Below, piece by piece: positions 18,854 to 29,084 of a stretch of DNA of 64,000 bases; the stretch's first letter is position 1; every line of letters starts with the position of its first letter. Below the pieces are notes generated by a model. It worked only from the letters and a program-made list of their open reading frames with translations. It was not told the origin of the DNA and did no database searches. A program made the position numbers and the translations under genes. The DNA comes from Sneathiella marina (lineage in GTDB: Bacteria > Pseudomonadota > Alphaproteobacteria > Sneathiellales > Sneathiellaceae): positions 3,957,501 through 4,021,500 of the forward strand of contig NZ_CP098747.1 of the NCBI RefSeq assembly GCF_023746535.1, read 5' to 3'.

Positions 18854-20131
18854 TTAAAGTTGCCATCGCTTGATATCTGCTGAAAATTCTGTATCTCGCC
18901 AAATCCCCTTTACATCGGCAAGAAGACCCGTTTTCGTCATCATTCCTTCCAGAGCGGAGGACGAAAGGGTTCTATATACGGAATGCGCTACGGCGCCTAT
19001 TACCGCATCATATCCAGTAAGATTTGATAAACTCTCAATTAAATCAATATCCAGAAACTGTCGGGCTTCCGCTTTGTCAGCAAGCGGATCATGAATATCC
19101 ACTTGATGTCCCAGCTCACGCAGCCTGGAAACAATATCTGTGACTTTAGTGTTCCTTAAATCAGGCACATTCTCTTTAAAAGTAATGCCGAGGATCAGAA
19201 TTCTACTGTTTCCGTCAAGCTTTGTATCAACGCTTTCGGCGATGAAACTTCCCATGGAATCATTTATACGCCGGCCCGTCAAAATCAAATCTGCAAAATG
19301 CCCGACCTCGCCAGCTTTATGAGCGAGATAAAACGGGTCAATGCCAATACAATGACCACCAACTAGGCCAGGTGTAAAATTCAGGAAATTCCACTTTGTT
19401 CCAGCCGTTTCCAGTACATCGAAAGCCGAAAGACCCAACTTCTGGAAAATCATTGTAGCTTCATTTACAAAAGCGATATTAATATCCCGCTGCGCATTTT
19501 CAATTACTTTAGCCGCTTCTGCCGTCTTGATATTTCGGGCACGAAATACGCCACCGGAAGTCGCGGCGCCATATATATCTGATAGAATATCCGTAACCTC
19601 TTCGGTTTGCCCCGATACCACCTTGATAATTTTATCGACTGTATGCACTTTATCGCCAGGGTTAATACGTTCCGGTGAATATCCTAGATAGAAATCCTGC
19701 CCCGAAACCATACCAGAATTTTTCTCCAGCAGAGGACCGCATACATCCTCCGTTACGCCGGGATAAACGGTACTTTCCACGACAACAATTGCGCCCTTTT
19801 TCAGAATAGAGCCGACGCTGGCGCAAGCGCCTTCCAACGGTGTAAGATCGGGTTTGTTACTCTCGTCAACTGGGGTCGGGACAGTAACAATATGGATATC
19901 AGCATCGGCAATATCCTCAATTTCGGTCGTAAAAACCATGCTGCTTGCCCGTAACAGCGGAGGATCAATCTCAAATGTCCTGTCCATTCCCTGGCGAAGT
20001 TCCTGAACACGCTCTTCATGAACGTCATATCCAATAACTGTAAACTGCCGCGCAAGTGCAACCGCCAACGGTAACCCAACATATCCAAGACCAACAATTG
20101 CGATAGTTGTCTTGTTACTGACCTCGTCCAT
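18854..20131 (-). CDS. Nucleotide-sugar 6-dehydrogenase, TviB/WbpA-like (UDP-HexNAc type)
   Basis: A 425-residue UDP-glucose/GDP-mannose dehydrogenase-family protein. It has the NAD loop [32 protein letters not shown] and the catalytic cysteine C261 in [18 protein letters not shown]. The [11 protein letters not shown] form is typical of TviB/WbpA/Cap-type enzymes that oxidise UDP-N-acetylhexosamines to uronic acids, not of UDP-glucose dehydrogenases. The product would be a precursor for an acidic surface polysaccharide. I chose the ATG at 20131 ([14 protein letters not shown]); an ATG at 20179 would add 16 unrelated residues. It stands alone between the heparinase-like gene and purH, away from the main polysaccharide region. 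Confidence 0.88.
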   Translation of the reverse strand: MDEVSNKTTIAIVGLGYVGLPLAVALARQFTVIGYDVHEERVQELRQGMDRTFEIDPPLLRASSMVFTTEIEDIADADIHIVTVPTPVDESNKPDLTPLEGACASVGSILKKGAIVVVESTVYPGVTEDVCGPLLEKNSGMVSGQDFYLGYSPERINPGDKVHTVDKIIKVVSGQTEEVTDILSDIYGAATSGGVFRARNIKTAEAAKVIENAQRDINIAFVNEATMIFQKLGLSAFDVLETAGTKWNFLNFTPGLVGGHCIGIDPFYLAHKAGEVGHFADLILTGRRINDSMGSFIAESVDTKLDGNSRILILGITFKENVPDLRNTKVTDIVSRLRELGHQVDIHDPLADKAEARQFLDIDLIESLSNLTGYDAVIGAVAHSVYRTLSSSALEGMMTKTGLLADVKGIWRDTEFSADIKRWQL

Positions 20132-20300
20132 ACCATGTAAGGCCGCCAATAAAGAATGCGCCATAAAGTCTCTATCCAATTTTGATTTACACGTCTTTGG
20201 TACTGCCGCAAGAAGAGAATGTCTAAGTATTTTTCGTTATTTGTTCCGAAAACCTGCCCGTCATGCTATAGCGCCAGCATGTCTTCAATTACCTTCATCA

Positions 20301-20313
20301 AGGATATTATCCT
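20301..20313 (+). promoter_or_regulatory. 13-bp perfect palindrome at the purH ribosome binding site
   Basis: AGGATA-T-TATCCT is a perfect inverted repeat ending two bases before the purH ATG at 20316. Its left arm holds the only plausible Shine-Dalgarno sequence (AAGGA). As RNA it could pair and hide the binding site. The stem is short and A/U-rich, so the effect may be small; it could equally be an operator or chance. Confidence 0.35.
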
Positions 20314-20315
20314 CC

Positions 20316-21914
20316 ATGCCCGCCAGTGATCTTCAACCCGTGAAACGAGCTCTCATTTCTGTCTCTGATAAGGCAGGGCTTATTGATCTGGGAAACGCCT
20401 TAATCGCACAAAATATTGAAATTCTATCAACCGGTGGAAGTGCTAAAATGTTGCAGGATGCTGGAATTTCCGTCACCGAAGTTGCGGATCATACTCATTT
20501 TCCAGAGATGATGGATGGACGGGTCAAGACTCTCCATCCAAAAATACATGGCGGTATCTTGGGTCTTCGAGATAACGACGATCATATGGCTGCCATGGAC
20601 CAGCATGACATTGGACCAATCGATCTCGTGGTTGTAAATCTTTATCCATTTGAAGAGACTGTTGCAAAAGGTGCCGATTTTCACACCTGTATAGAAAACA
20701 TAGATATCGGCGGTCCGGCAATGATTCGATCCGCTGCCAAAAATTACGGTTTCGTAAACGTCGTCGTCGATTCAGAGGATTATGGCCCGGTCGTTGAAGA
20801 ATTAATGGCCCATAATGGTAAGACCAGTATCGAACTGCGCAAGCGTTTGGCCGCCAAAGCCTATGCACGCACCGGTGCCTATGACGCAGCAATTTCGTCA
20901 TGGTACGCGACGCAATTAGGAGAGGTGTTTCCTGATCGTATGGTGTTCGGCGGAACCCGGCAGCAAATTATGCGTTACGGAGAAAACCCTCATCAACAGG
21001 CAGCTTTCTATTCGAATGACGAAAACCGGATCGGCGTCGCGTCATCGACACAATTGCAGGGCAAAGAGCTATCGTACAATAATTTCAATGATACTGATGC
21101 TGCATTCGAATTGGTTGCGGAATTCGACCCGAATGTTTTTGGGCCCGCTTGTGCCATTATAAAGCATGCCAATCCTTGCGGCGTTGCTTTGGGTTCGACT
21201 TTGGCAGAAGCTTACAAATCTGCGTTCGCCTGTGACACAACATCAGCATTTGGTGGCATAATCGCGTTAAATCAGACTTTGGACATGGCGACAGCTGAGG
21301 AAATTGTCAAAATTTTTACCGAAGTAATTATTGCACCGGATGCGGACGACGACGCGAAGGCTGTCATCGCATCGAAGAAAAACCTCAGGTTGCTGCTGAC
21401 AGGCGGACTTCCAGAACCCACGACAAGTGGTCAACTAATCAAATCCCTGGCTGGTGGATACCTGGTTCAAGATCGCGATAACCAGCTAACAGCACAAGCC
21501 GAATTACAAGTTGTCAGTCAGAAAGTGCCGACAGAACAGGAATTATCCGATATGAAATTCGCGTTTACTGTTGCCAAGCATGTTAAATCCAACGCGATCG
21601 TTTATGTTCGAGATGGCGTAACCGTCGGCATTGGCGCCGGCCAGATGAGCCGGGTTGACTCCTCTAAAATTGCCGCAAGTAAAGCCCTTGAAGCAGCTCA
21701 GAATGCGGGTGACGAAATATCCTGGGCAAAAGGCTCTGTCGTTGCTTCAGATGCATTTTTCCCTTTTGCAGATGGCCTTCTGGCCGCCGCAGAAGCAGGC
21801 GCGACCGCTGTTATACAACCCGGTGGATCCATGCGCGACGACGATGTTATAAAGGCAGCAGATGCCGCCGGTCTGGCCATGGTCCTAACGGGTATGCGGC
21901 ATTTCAGGCACTAA
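20316..21914 (+). CDS. purH: Bifunctional AICAR transformylase/IMP cyclohydrolase
   Basis: A 532-residue PurH that catalyses the last two steps of purine synthesis. The N-terminal IMP cyclohydrolase (MGS-like) domain has [21 protein letters not shown] and [15 protein letters not shown] (69-83). The C-terminal transformylase domain holds [22 protein letters not shown] and [12 protein letters not shown]. The ATG at 20316 ([16 protein letters not shown]) matches the family start; a longer in-frame opening to 20112 would add an unrelated 68 residues. YbjQ follows after 28 bases. It is divergent from the TviB-like dehydrogenase gene. Confidence 0.96.
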   Translation: MPASDLQPVKRALISVSDKAGLIDLGNALIAQNIEILSTGGSAKMLQDAGISVTEVADHTHFPEMMDGRVKTLHPKIHGGILGLRDNDDHMAAMDQHDIGPIDLVVVNLYPFEETVAKGADFHTCIENIDIGGPAMIRSAAKNYGFVNVVVDSEDYGPVVEELMAHNGKTSIELRKRLAAKAYARTGAYDAAISSWYATQLGEVFPDRMVFGGTRQQIMRYGENPHQQAAFYSNDENRIGVASSTQLQGKELSYNNFNDTDAAFELVAEFDPNVFGPACAIIKHANPCGVALGSTLAEAYKSAFACDTTSAFGGIIALNQTLDMATAEEIVKIFTEVIIAPDADDDAKAVIASKKNLRLLLTGGLPEPTTSGQLIKSLAGGYLVQDRDNQLTAQAELQVVSQKVPTEQELSDMKFAFTVAKHVKSNAIVYVRDGVTVGIGAGQMSRVDSSKIAASKALEAAQNAGDEISWAKGSVVASDAFFPFADGLLAAAEAGATAVIQPGGSMRDDDVIKAADAAGLAMVLTGMRHFRH

Positions 21915-21942
21915 ACCACTTTCGAATTGAAGGAGCGCGCGA

Positions 21943-22257
21943 ATGATTATTACAACAACAGGATCCGTTGAAGGAAAAACGATCACGGCTTATCATGGCG
22001 TTGTTGCTGGTGAAGCGGTTATGGGCACCAATTTCGTTCGCGATTTTTTCGCCAAAGTAACCGACAAGATCGGCGGCAGGTCCGATGCCTATCAAAAGGA
22101 AATCAAGAATGCCAGAGGCCATGCCCTCGAAGATATTCAAGAAGAAGCGGAGGAATTGGGCGCGAACGCCATTGTTGGTGTCAGTGTTGATGTTGAGGTA
22201 ATAGGCGACAGCATGCTTATGGTCGTTGTTTCGGGAACAGCCGTCTCCGTCTCCTGA
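21943..22257 (+). CDS. YbjQ/UPF0145 heavy-metal-binding-domain protein
   Basis: A 104-residue protein of the YbjQ (DUF74) family. It starts MIITTTGSVEGKTITAYHGVVAGEAVMGTNFVRDFFA and continues with the conserved RSDAYQKEI, ALEDIQEEAEELGANAIVGVSVD and VVVSGTAV. The family forms small pentameric beta assemblies and is often annotated as heavy-metal binding, with no firm function. A strong AAGGAG site precedes the ATG. It follows purH closely and converges with the MFS gene 9 bases away. Confidence 0.92.
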   Translation: MIITTTGSVEGKTITAYHGVVAGEAVMGTNFVRDFFAKVTDKIGGRSDAYQKEIKNARGHALEDIQEEAEELGANAIVGVSVDVEVIGDSMLMVVVSGTAVSVS

Positions 22258-22266
22258 TCCCAAGTT

Positions 22267-23619
22267 TTAATGTTCAGGCTCGCGGACAAAGCTCATCAAG
22301 GCGGCACCGATCAGCAGCAGAATAAAAATCACAATCATTGCCGGCCGCTGCTGTCCAGTTGCCGTCGTCACAATGCCGATTGTCAACGGTGCAACAAAAG
22401 CGGTTGCCTTGCCGGAAAGAGCAAACAGGCCAAAGAATTCCCCGACCTTATCTGGTGGAGAGAGGCGCGCAATCAATGTCCGGCTGGCGGCCTGCGCCGG
22501 GCCGAAAAACAGTCCCATAATAAAGGCAAAGCCCATAAAGACCATTTCTGCCGGGCTTGCAAACAAACCACCGCCTTCAACGGGCATAGCTGCCGGAAGG
22601 CCGAACAAAACCTGGCCATGACTGATGGACAACACGCCAATGGAGGCAAATGACAATCCTAAAACCGAAATGACGATTGTCGGCTTGGACCCGATCTTGT
22701 CATCCAGCCAGCCACCGACAAAGCAGCCGCCGATGGCAAAGATAATTATCAAGATGCCGAAAATGCCAAGCTGGGTCGTTTCCCAACCGAACAGGCCTGC
22801 CGCATAAATGCCGGAAAACCCGATCAATGCTAAAATGCCATCGTTGTAAAACATCCGGGCAATCAGGAAAAACACAATATTCTTGTAATTTCCCAACGTT
22901 CGCAGAGTGCTCGCCAGCGAAGTAAGCCCCTGCTTGATGGCCACCCTCTTGGAGATACCTGTTGGTTTTGTATCCGGGGTAAATAACAGCATCGGGATAA
23001 TGAAAACCAGCAGCCAAACCGCCGCCATCGGCCCGGTGATCCGGTCAGGCTCATGTGTCGCCTTATCCAATCCGAACAAAGGCTCTGCCGGCATGGAGAA
23101 GCCAAGGAGAACTATAAACAAGGCAATAAGCCCGCCAATATATCCAAGCCCCCAACCGAAACCGCTCAAACGTCCCATTTTCGACTGGGGCACCAAATTG
23201 GGCAACATGGCATTATTGAAGACCAGACTAAATTCAACACCGATTGTGCCAATTACGATCGCAATAAGGATCCAGATGATCCCGCTTTGCTGCCCTGGAA
23301 CCGCCCACCACAAAGCAAAGGCGCCGACGGCGCACATGATCGAGAAAAAAACAATCCAGGGTTTCCGGGCCCCTCCGGCGTCGGCGATAGAGCCAAAAAC
23401 CGGGCTGAGAAGGGCAATTAGAATTCCGGCCGCGGCTTGCGTATAGCCCCAGTAAGCTTGACCTTGCGCAGGGGTTGAGGCCACAAAGGAGGTAAAATAC
23501 GGCGCAAAGATAAAGGTTGTCACAACCGTGAAATAGGGCTGATTGGCCCAGTCGAACATGGCCCACGAAAATTTTCCGAGGCGGCTCGCTTCCGGCTCTC
23601 CTGTCCGACTTTCCCCCAT
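22267..23619 (-). CDS. MFS transporter, UMF1/Atg22 type
   Basis: A 450-residue membrane protein with about 12 helices. The opening SWAMFDWANQPYFTVVTTFIFAPYF is the signature of the UMF1 family (vacuole effluxer Atg22-like MFS proteins), which begins WALYDWANSA. Loops contain GSIADAGGARKPW and GGWLDDKIGSKP, the MFS repeat motif. Substrates of bacterial members are unknown; export of amino acids or related compounds is often suggested. It lies 93 bases downstream of the glutamate dehydrogenase gene on the same strand, without an obvious terminator between them. Confidence 0.88.
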   Translation of the reverse strand: MGESRTGEPEASRLGKFSWAMFDWANQPYFTVVTTFIFAPYFTSFVASTPAQGQAYWGYTQAAAGILIALLSPVFGSIADAGGARKPWIVFFSIMCAVGAFALWWAVPGQQSGIIWILIAIVIGTIGVEFSLVFNNAMLPNLVPQSKMGRLSGFGWGLGYIGGLIALFIVLLGFSMPAEPLFGLDKATHEPDRITGPMAAVWLLVFIIPMLLFTPDTKPTGISKRVAIKQGLTSLASTLRTLGNYKNIVFFLIARMFYNDGILALIGFSGIYAAGLFGWETTQLGIFGILIIIFAIGGCFVGGWLDDKIGSKPTIVISVLGLSFASIGVLSISHGQVLFGLPAAMPVEGGGLFASPAEMVFMGFAFIMGLFFGPAQAASRTLIARLSPPDKVGEFFGLFALSGKATAFVAPLTIGIVTTATGQQRPAMIVIFILLLIGAALMSFVREPEH

Positions 23620-23712
23620 GATCCCCTCCTTGACTGGATACGCAGTCCCGTCAAGCTACGCCATTGTCACAGCTTATTCAATCTTGATCAGGTGTGCGAA
23701 ACAATCTTACCC

Positions 23713-26700
23713 CTAACTGATCATGGACCGGAACTGACGGTTAGCATAGGCCAATTTGGAAACATCCAGAACGCCCATGGTTTTAAACTCCTTGATCAGC
23801 TCCGAAGACCGTTTGATTGGCGTTTGATGCTGTTTTACCCAATGTTCAAATGCTTGCCGCCCGGCATGACCGTTGGATCCGACGAAAACAGAGTTCGTAA
23901 GCGCCCGTTGCTGGCCATAAAGATCATCGATTATCGCCGCAATGGCAAGTCGGTCCCAGTTGGTTTCAGGTTCAATTCCTTCGGCCGCCGACCGCAACCA
24001 ATCCAGATTAAGCTCGGCTCCAACGGCAAAATAGACTTCTCCCACTTCCGTAATGGGTCGCGTGTTGCTGTTGCCCACTTGAACAACATCCAGCGACGAT
24101 CTCAATGGACCCAGTGCGGCCATACGGCGGGCAAGATCTTCGGGAACACCCGCTGAAATCAGCTGATCGGACCGGTCGACGAACAGATTGCGTCCCTCGT
24201 CACTCAACAAGCCTTCCAGGCCACGTTCAAGTTTCCGCATATCTGCAGATAACAGTTTAACCTCTGCGGCAATGTCAACGCTGCTGGACAACCGGCGGAG
24301 ACACCAAAGTGTCGCCCGGCGTGCCAGTTTCTGCGTTACATCAATCATCCGTCCCTGGATATCGCTCGAGATTTTATTGTCCTGCGCCTCAATACCTGCC
24401 CATAGACTATTCAAGTCAAACACATCGCAAACCAGGGCAAACGCACGGGCAACTTCTTCCGGACGGCTTCCCGTTTCTTCCACCATCTGCATGACAAAAG
24501 TCGGGCCAGCGCGATTGACCAACTGGTTGACAATGATTGTTGTGATAATTTCCCGGCGCAGTCTATGGCTCGAGATAAAGGGCGCATATTTCTTACGAAG
24601 CTGTGGCGGGAAATATTCCGTCAACCAGCTGTCATAATAGGTATCGTCCGGTAGTTTCGTTTCCAGAATATCAATATATAACGTCATTTTGGCATAAGCC
24701 AGCAGCACCGACATTTCCGGCCGGCTTAAGCCGCGCCCGGTGGCCTGCCGATCAGCCAGCTCTTCATCATCGGGAAGAAATTCCACATGCCTGTTAAGGC
24801 GGTCCTTTTTCTCCAGACCGATCATAAAGCGGACATTTTCGGAAAAGTTATTCAGGCCTTGCCGCTCAGATGTGGTTAGCGCCTGGGTTTGCAAATAGTT
24901 GTCCTGCAAAACGTGATCAGCAACATCATCGGTCATCTCGACCAGTATCCGGTCCCGCTGTTTACCAGTCATCTCCCCGTCATCGAGTACGGCGCGCAGC
25001 AGAACTTTGATATTTACTTCATGGTCGGAGCAATCCACACCGGCTGAGTTATCGATGGCATCCGTATTCAGGCGGCCACCGCTTTCTGCATATTCAATTC
25101 GGCCGAGCTGTGTAACTCCCAAATTACCGCCTTCACCAATAACTTTCGCCCGAACCTCACTCCCGTTAACGCGGATGGCGTCATTCGCCCGATCCCCGGC
25201 ATCACCGTTACTTTCATCCGCAGACTTAATATATGTGCCAATACCACCGAACCAGAGAAGATCGACCTTGGATTTAAGAATGGCAACCATCAATTCGTTT
25301 GGCGGCACTTCCGCTTTCTTGATATCCAGAAGTTTTTTAATTTCCGGCGAAAGTTTGATAATTTTCGCTTTACGATCAAATATACCGCCACCCTTGGAAA
25401 TCAATTTCTCATTATAATCTTCCCAGGAAGATCGGGGTAATTTGAACATGCGTTCGCGTTCGGCAAAACTTTTTGCCGCGTCCGGCCGCGGATCAATAAA
25501 AATGTTTCGATGGTCAAAAGCCGCGACCAGCTTGATATGCTTGGACAGCAGCATGCCATTGCCGAACACATCACCGGACATATCGCCGATACCGGCGACT
25601 GTAAAATCCTTTGCCTGGATATCATGACCGACTTCGCGGAAATGCCGTTTAACGGATTCCCATGCACCGCGGGCGGTAATGGCCATCTTCTTGTGATCAT
25701 ACCCCGCGGCACCGCCAGAGGCGAACGCATCGCCAAGCCAGAAGCCATAGGAAATTGCGACTTCATTGGCAATATCGGAAAATGTTGCCGTACCCTTGTC
25801 TGCCGCCACGACGAGATAGGGATCGTCTGCGTCATGCCGGACCACATTTTCCGGCGGGACAACCTCACCACCGACATAATTATCCGTTACATCCAACAGT
25901 CCGGATATGAAGGTCTTGTAGCAGGCAATACCTTCAGCCTGCACCTCTTCACGAGTGCCGCCACTTGGCAGCCTTTTGGGGACAAATCCGCCTTTTGACC
26001 CCACGGGAACAATAACCGTATTCTTGACCATTTGTGCTTTCATCAAGCCCAGGACTTCTGTCCTGAAATCTTCTCGGCGATCGGACCAGCGCAACCCGCC
26101 ACGCGCAACTTTGCCGCCCCGTAAATGGACACCTTCAACGCGCGGGCTATAGACGAAGATTTCCACATGCGGTCGGGGGAGTGGTAAATCGTCGAGTTTC
26201 TGACTGTCTAATTTGAAAGAGAAATATGATTTGTCCGTGTTTCTGGCATCTTTCTGATACACGTTTGTCCGCAATGTATTGATAATCAAATTGACGAAGC
26301 GCCTCAGAATACGATCATCGTCGAGGCTGGCCACATGGTCAAGCTCATCCCAGATATGCTTAAGGATACGCGATACACTCTCGGTCCGGTCTTCGGGAAA
26401 TGACGGATCGAAGCGGGCTTGAAATAGCTCAACCAATCGTTTTGAAATATTGGCATTTTCCGACAGGGTATTCGACATATATGACTGGCTGAACGTGATG
26501 CCGGCTTGCCGCAGATACTTTGCATATGCCCGCAGAACAACAACATTTGACCAGGCTAATCCGGCACGCATAACCAACCGGTTAAAGCCGTCACTTTCCA
26601 TTTTCCCTTTCCAGACACGCTCGAAAGTTTCTTCAAATTTTTTCTTCAGAATATGGAGTTCGAGCGCTTGCCCGCCTGGTTCTACAAGTTCGAAATCGTG

Positions 26701-28566
26701 AATCCAGATCGCCTCTTCCTTTCCCCCGATCGAGACAAAATACGGATTTTCCGACAATACCTTAAGCCCCATATTCTCCATCATCGGCAGACAGTCCGAC
26801 AGGGAAAGCGGCTCTCCGGGGCTATAGACTTTAAACCTGACCTTATTGTCCGGATCATCAATCCATCGGTACAGGTTTAGCTCGACGTCCTTGGTTTTTC
26901 GAACACGCTCGGTCTTTTCGATGTCATGCAGTGACAGTTCTGCATTGAACCGCTCCTTATAGGCAACCGGGAAGGCATCTCCGTACTGGGCCTTCATGCG
27001 AAGACCCTTTTCCTCTCCCCATTTATCCAGTAACGCATCATAAAGATCGTCAGACCATTCTCTTGCAGCGGCAACCAGTCGCCGCTCCAGATCCACAACA
27101 TCCACTTCCGGCTTATGCTTGCTTTTCAGCGCGATGATATAATGAATGCGGGCCAGCGCATCGTCCCCAACCAGCGCATAATGTGAGGACAGGGTGCCGT
27201 TATGGACATCTGCCAGTATATCCGCAAATTTCTTGCGAAGTTCCGTATTGAATTTTTCCCGTGGTACATATACCAGCACGGAAACAAAGCGCTCAAACCG
27301 GTCCCGCCGGATCAAGGCGCTAATTCGCGGTCGCTCCTGCAGGGTAAGGATTTTTGAGGATGTCTTGAATAGATCATCGACAGAAATCTGAAATAATTCA
27401 TCGCGTGGGTACGTCTCCAGAATATGGGCCAGCGCTTTTTCGTCATGACTGCTTTTCGCCAGCCCGGCTTTTTCCAGAGTTTGCTTTACCTTGCGGCGCA
27501 AATACGGAATATCACTGGGAATGCGGTTATAGGCAGCGGAGGTAAACAGCCCGGTAAAACGATACTCACCGATAACCTCGCCTTTCTTATTGAATTTTTT
27601 AACGCCAACATAATCCAGGTGAACGGCACGATGAACCGTAGAGCGGATATTGGCCTTGGTAACAATGATCAATTCGCGACGACGCAGAAAATCCCTTACT
27701 TCCGGTGTCATTTCCCGGTTTCCCGTCATTATGCGACGGGTTGGATCACGTAATATCCCCAAACCGGAATCCTTGACGATATCCCAACTGTCTTTTCGAC
27801 CCTTTGCCGCCTCTCCAAATTCAAATTCTCTATAGCCGAGAAATGTAAAATGATTGTCTGACATCCAGTTTAACAGCGCGCGCGCTTCATCCACTTCCTC
27901 TTTTTCCAAAGGCGGTGGATTATCTGTCAGGCTTTTGATGATATGGTCGACTTTGCCCAGAATAGGCTTCCAATCCTCAACTGCCAGCCGGACATCCGAC
28001 AATGTATTTTTAAGTTCATGCTCAATATCCGAAAGGACTTTTGGATCTGATTGTTCATCAATTTCCAAATGCATGATACTTTCGCGCTGACTTTTCTGAC
28101 GAGCTGTCGGTGGCGTGTCAAAGATGCGGTTGCGCTTCCCTTTTTCGTCCCGCTCCACATTTAGAACGGGATGAATAACCAAATGAACGGTCAACCCTCT
28201 ACGGCTCAAAGTTGACGTAATACTATCCACCAAAAACGGCATATCATCGTTGGCAATCTCAATGACAGAATGGGATGTTTTCCAGCCATGTTCTTCCAGG
28301 TTTGGACTGAAAGCCCGTAATTTTGCCTTTCCGGGAGGGCGCTTTTCAGAAAATTTATACAGGGATAATGCTGATCCATAGAGATGCTCCGCCGAGACCT
28401 CGAGAATATCCTCAGGAGAGAGGCGTTCATAGTAGTGGCGCACAAATACCTGCACGTCATCGGCTTTTTTCTTGTCCAGCCGATCTGCTACCATAGATAG
28501 AACTTCTTCAATTTTCTCGGTCTTTAACTCTTCTGCTTTCGTTACCATTTCGACGTTTCCCAGCAC
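23713..28566 (-). CDS. gdhB: NAD-dependent glutamate dehydrogenase, large (180 kDa) type
   Basis: A 1,617-residue GDH of the large bacterial NAD-GDH class, which oxidatively deaminates glutamate to 2-oxoglutarate for catabolism. The N-terminal half carries regulatory ACT/PAS-like segments (DMPFLVDSITSTLSRRGLTVHLVIHP near 108). The catalytic core includes RGGLRWSDRREDFRTEVLGLMKAQMVKNTVIVPVGSKGGF near 820-860, VAGIGDMSGDVFGNGML near 995 and GEGGNLGVTQLGRIEYA near 1140. Length is typical of alphaproteobacterial enzymes. The ATG at 28566 or the one at 28548 (MVTKAEELK) could be the start; neither has a strong ribosome binding site. It is likely the first gene of its unit, with a palindrome in its upstream region. 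Confidence 0.94.
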   Translation of the reverse strand: MLGNVEMVTKAEELKTEKIEEVLSMVADRLDKKKADDVQVFVRHYYERLSPEDILEVSAEHLYGSALSLYKFSEKRPPGKAKLRAFSPNLEEHGWKTSHSVIEIANDDMPFLVDSITSTLSRRGLTVHLVIHPVLNVERDEKGKRNRIFDTPPTARQKSQRESIMHLEIDEQSDPKVLSDIEHELKNTLSDVRLAVEDWKPILGKVDHIIKSLTDNPPPLEKEEVDEARALLNWMSDNHFTFLGYREFEFGEAAKGRKDSWDIVKDSGLGILRDPTRRIMTGNREMTPEVRDFLRRRELIIVTKANIRSTVHRAVHLDYVGVKKFNKKGEVIGEYRFTGLFTSAAYNRIPSDIPYLRRKVKQTLEKAGLAKSSHDEKALAHILETYPRDELFQISVDDLFKTSSKILTLQERPRISALIRRDRFERFVSVLVYVPREKFNTELRKKFADILADVHNGTLSSHYALVGDDALARIHYIIALKSKHKPEVDVVDLERRLVAAAREWSDDLYDALLDKWGEEKGLRMKAQYGDAFPVAYKERFNAELSLHDIEKTERVRKTKDVELNLYRWIDDPDNKVRFKVYSPGEPLSLSDCLPMMENMGLKVLSENPYFVSIGGKEEAIWIHDFELVEPGGQALELHILKKKFEETFERVWKGKMESDGFNRLVMRAGLAWSNVVVLRAYAKYLRQAGITFSQSYMSNTLSENANISKRLVELFQARFDPSFPEDRTESVSRILKHIWDELDHVASLDDDRILRRFVNLIINTLRTNVYQKDARNTDKSYFSFKLDSQKLDDLPLPRPHVEIFVYSPRVEGVHLRGGKVARGGLRWSDRREDFRTEVLGLMKAQMVKNTVIVPVGSKGGFVPKRLPSGGTREEVQAEGIACYKTFISGLLDVTDNYVGGEVVPPENVVRHDADDPYLVVAADKGTATFSDIANEVAISYGFWLGDAFASGGAAGYDHKKMAITARGAWESVKRHFREVGHDIQAKDFTVAGIGDMSGDVFGNGMLLSKHIKLVAAFDHRNIFIDPRPDAAKSFAERERMFKLPRSSWEDYNEKLISKGGGIFDRKAKIIKLSPEIKKLLDIKKAEVPPNELMVAILKSKVDLLWFGGIGTYIKSADESNGDAGDRANDAIRVNGSEVRAKVIGEGGNLGVTQLGRIEYAESGGRLNTDAIDNSAGVDCSDHEVNIKVLLRAVLDDGEMTGKQRDRILVEMTDDVADHVLQDNYLQTQALTTSERQGLNNFSENVRFMIGLEKKDRLNRHVEFLPDDEELADRQATGRGLSRPEMSVLLAYAKMTLYIDILETKLPDDTYYDSWLTEYFPPQLRKKYAPFISSHRLRREIITTIIVNQLVNRAGPTFVMQMVEETGSRPEEVARAFALVCDVFDLNSLWAGIEAQDNKISSDIQGRMIDVTQKLARRATLWCLRRLSSSVDIAAEVKLLSADMRKLERGLEGLLSDEGRNLFVDRSDQLISAGVPEDLARRMAALGPLRSSLDVVQVGNSNTRPITEVGEVYFAVGAELNLDWLRSAAEGIEPETNWDRLAIAAIIDDLYGQQRALTNSVFVGSNGHAGRQAFEHWVKQHQTPIKRSSELIKEFKTMGVLDVSKLAYANRQFRSMIS

Positions 28567-29084
28567 ATATATAAGATCATGTTTCCGTCACGCATTTTAA
28601 GAAACTTTAATTAAATTATCCTTTAAGGAATAAAATGCAATGAAAAATACTTTGTAAAAAGTCACGTTTTATCAATGCGTTAAATATCCTCTGCCTAAAT
28701 TATATGCAGAGGAAAGATTTACGATACAAATTGCCGTGATAGGAGGGAGAGAAGAAAGGCGCAGGCTAAGATTGCCATGGCCTTAAATCAAGAGAGCAGC
28801 CGTTCTGAACTTGAACATAAGAGAATTATTTTGTTGTAGCGCGCTAAAAATAACAAACGTTTGATTGTAGCTATCCAAGGCGGGCCGGGTCGTCTTTTTC
28901 TCTCGTTTTTGAGGATGGCTTTTGCGGAAACAGAGGCAAGGACTTTATGCTTACCGGTATCCGGTCAACAAGCAGATGAAAATTTTACGCAATCTTCGGC
29001 AATCGCAGAAAGAGTATTGGATTTTGACGTCCCGCCTAGCAAATACTGATTTAGTTCCCTCTAAATCGGTTTCGGACAGTAAGG
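28567..29084. other. Gene-poor 518-base region upstream of the glutamate dehydrogenase gene
   Basis: I see no convincing gene. A plus-strand frame from 28861 (62 residues, TTG start) lacks a ribosome binding site and any recognisable motif. The region near the GDH start is A/T-rich and holds an inverted repeat around a TATAAT box (28688-28712). No clear terminator for the glycosidase-like gene that ends at 29085 was found. Confidence 0.5.
28688..28712 (-). promoter_or_regulatory. Inverted repeat around a TATAAT box upstream of gdhB
   Basis: CCTCTGC-N11-GCAGAGG is a perfect 7-bp inverted repeat. On the minus strand its spacer contains TATAAT, read towards the GDH gene whose start lies about 120 bases further on. 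No good -35 box sits 17 bases upstream, which would suit an activator-dependent or repressor-covered promoter. The layout suggests an operator, by inference only. Confidence 0.4.

Noticed and set aside
28861-29049. Plus-strand 62-codon frame with TTG start
   Set aside because: No ribosome binding site, no recognisable motif and no operon context.
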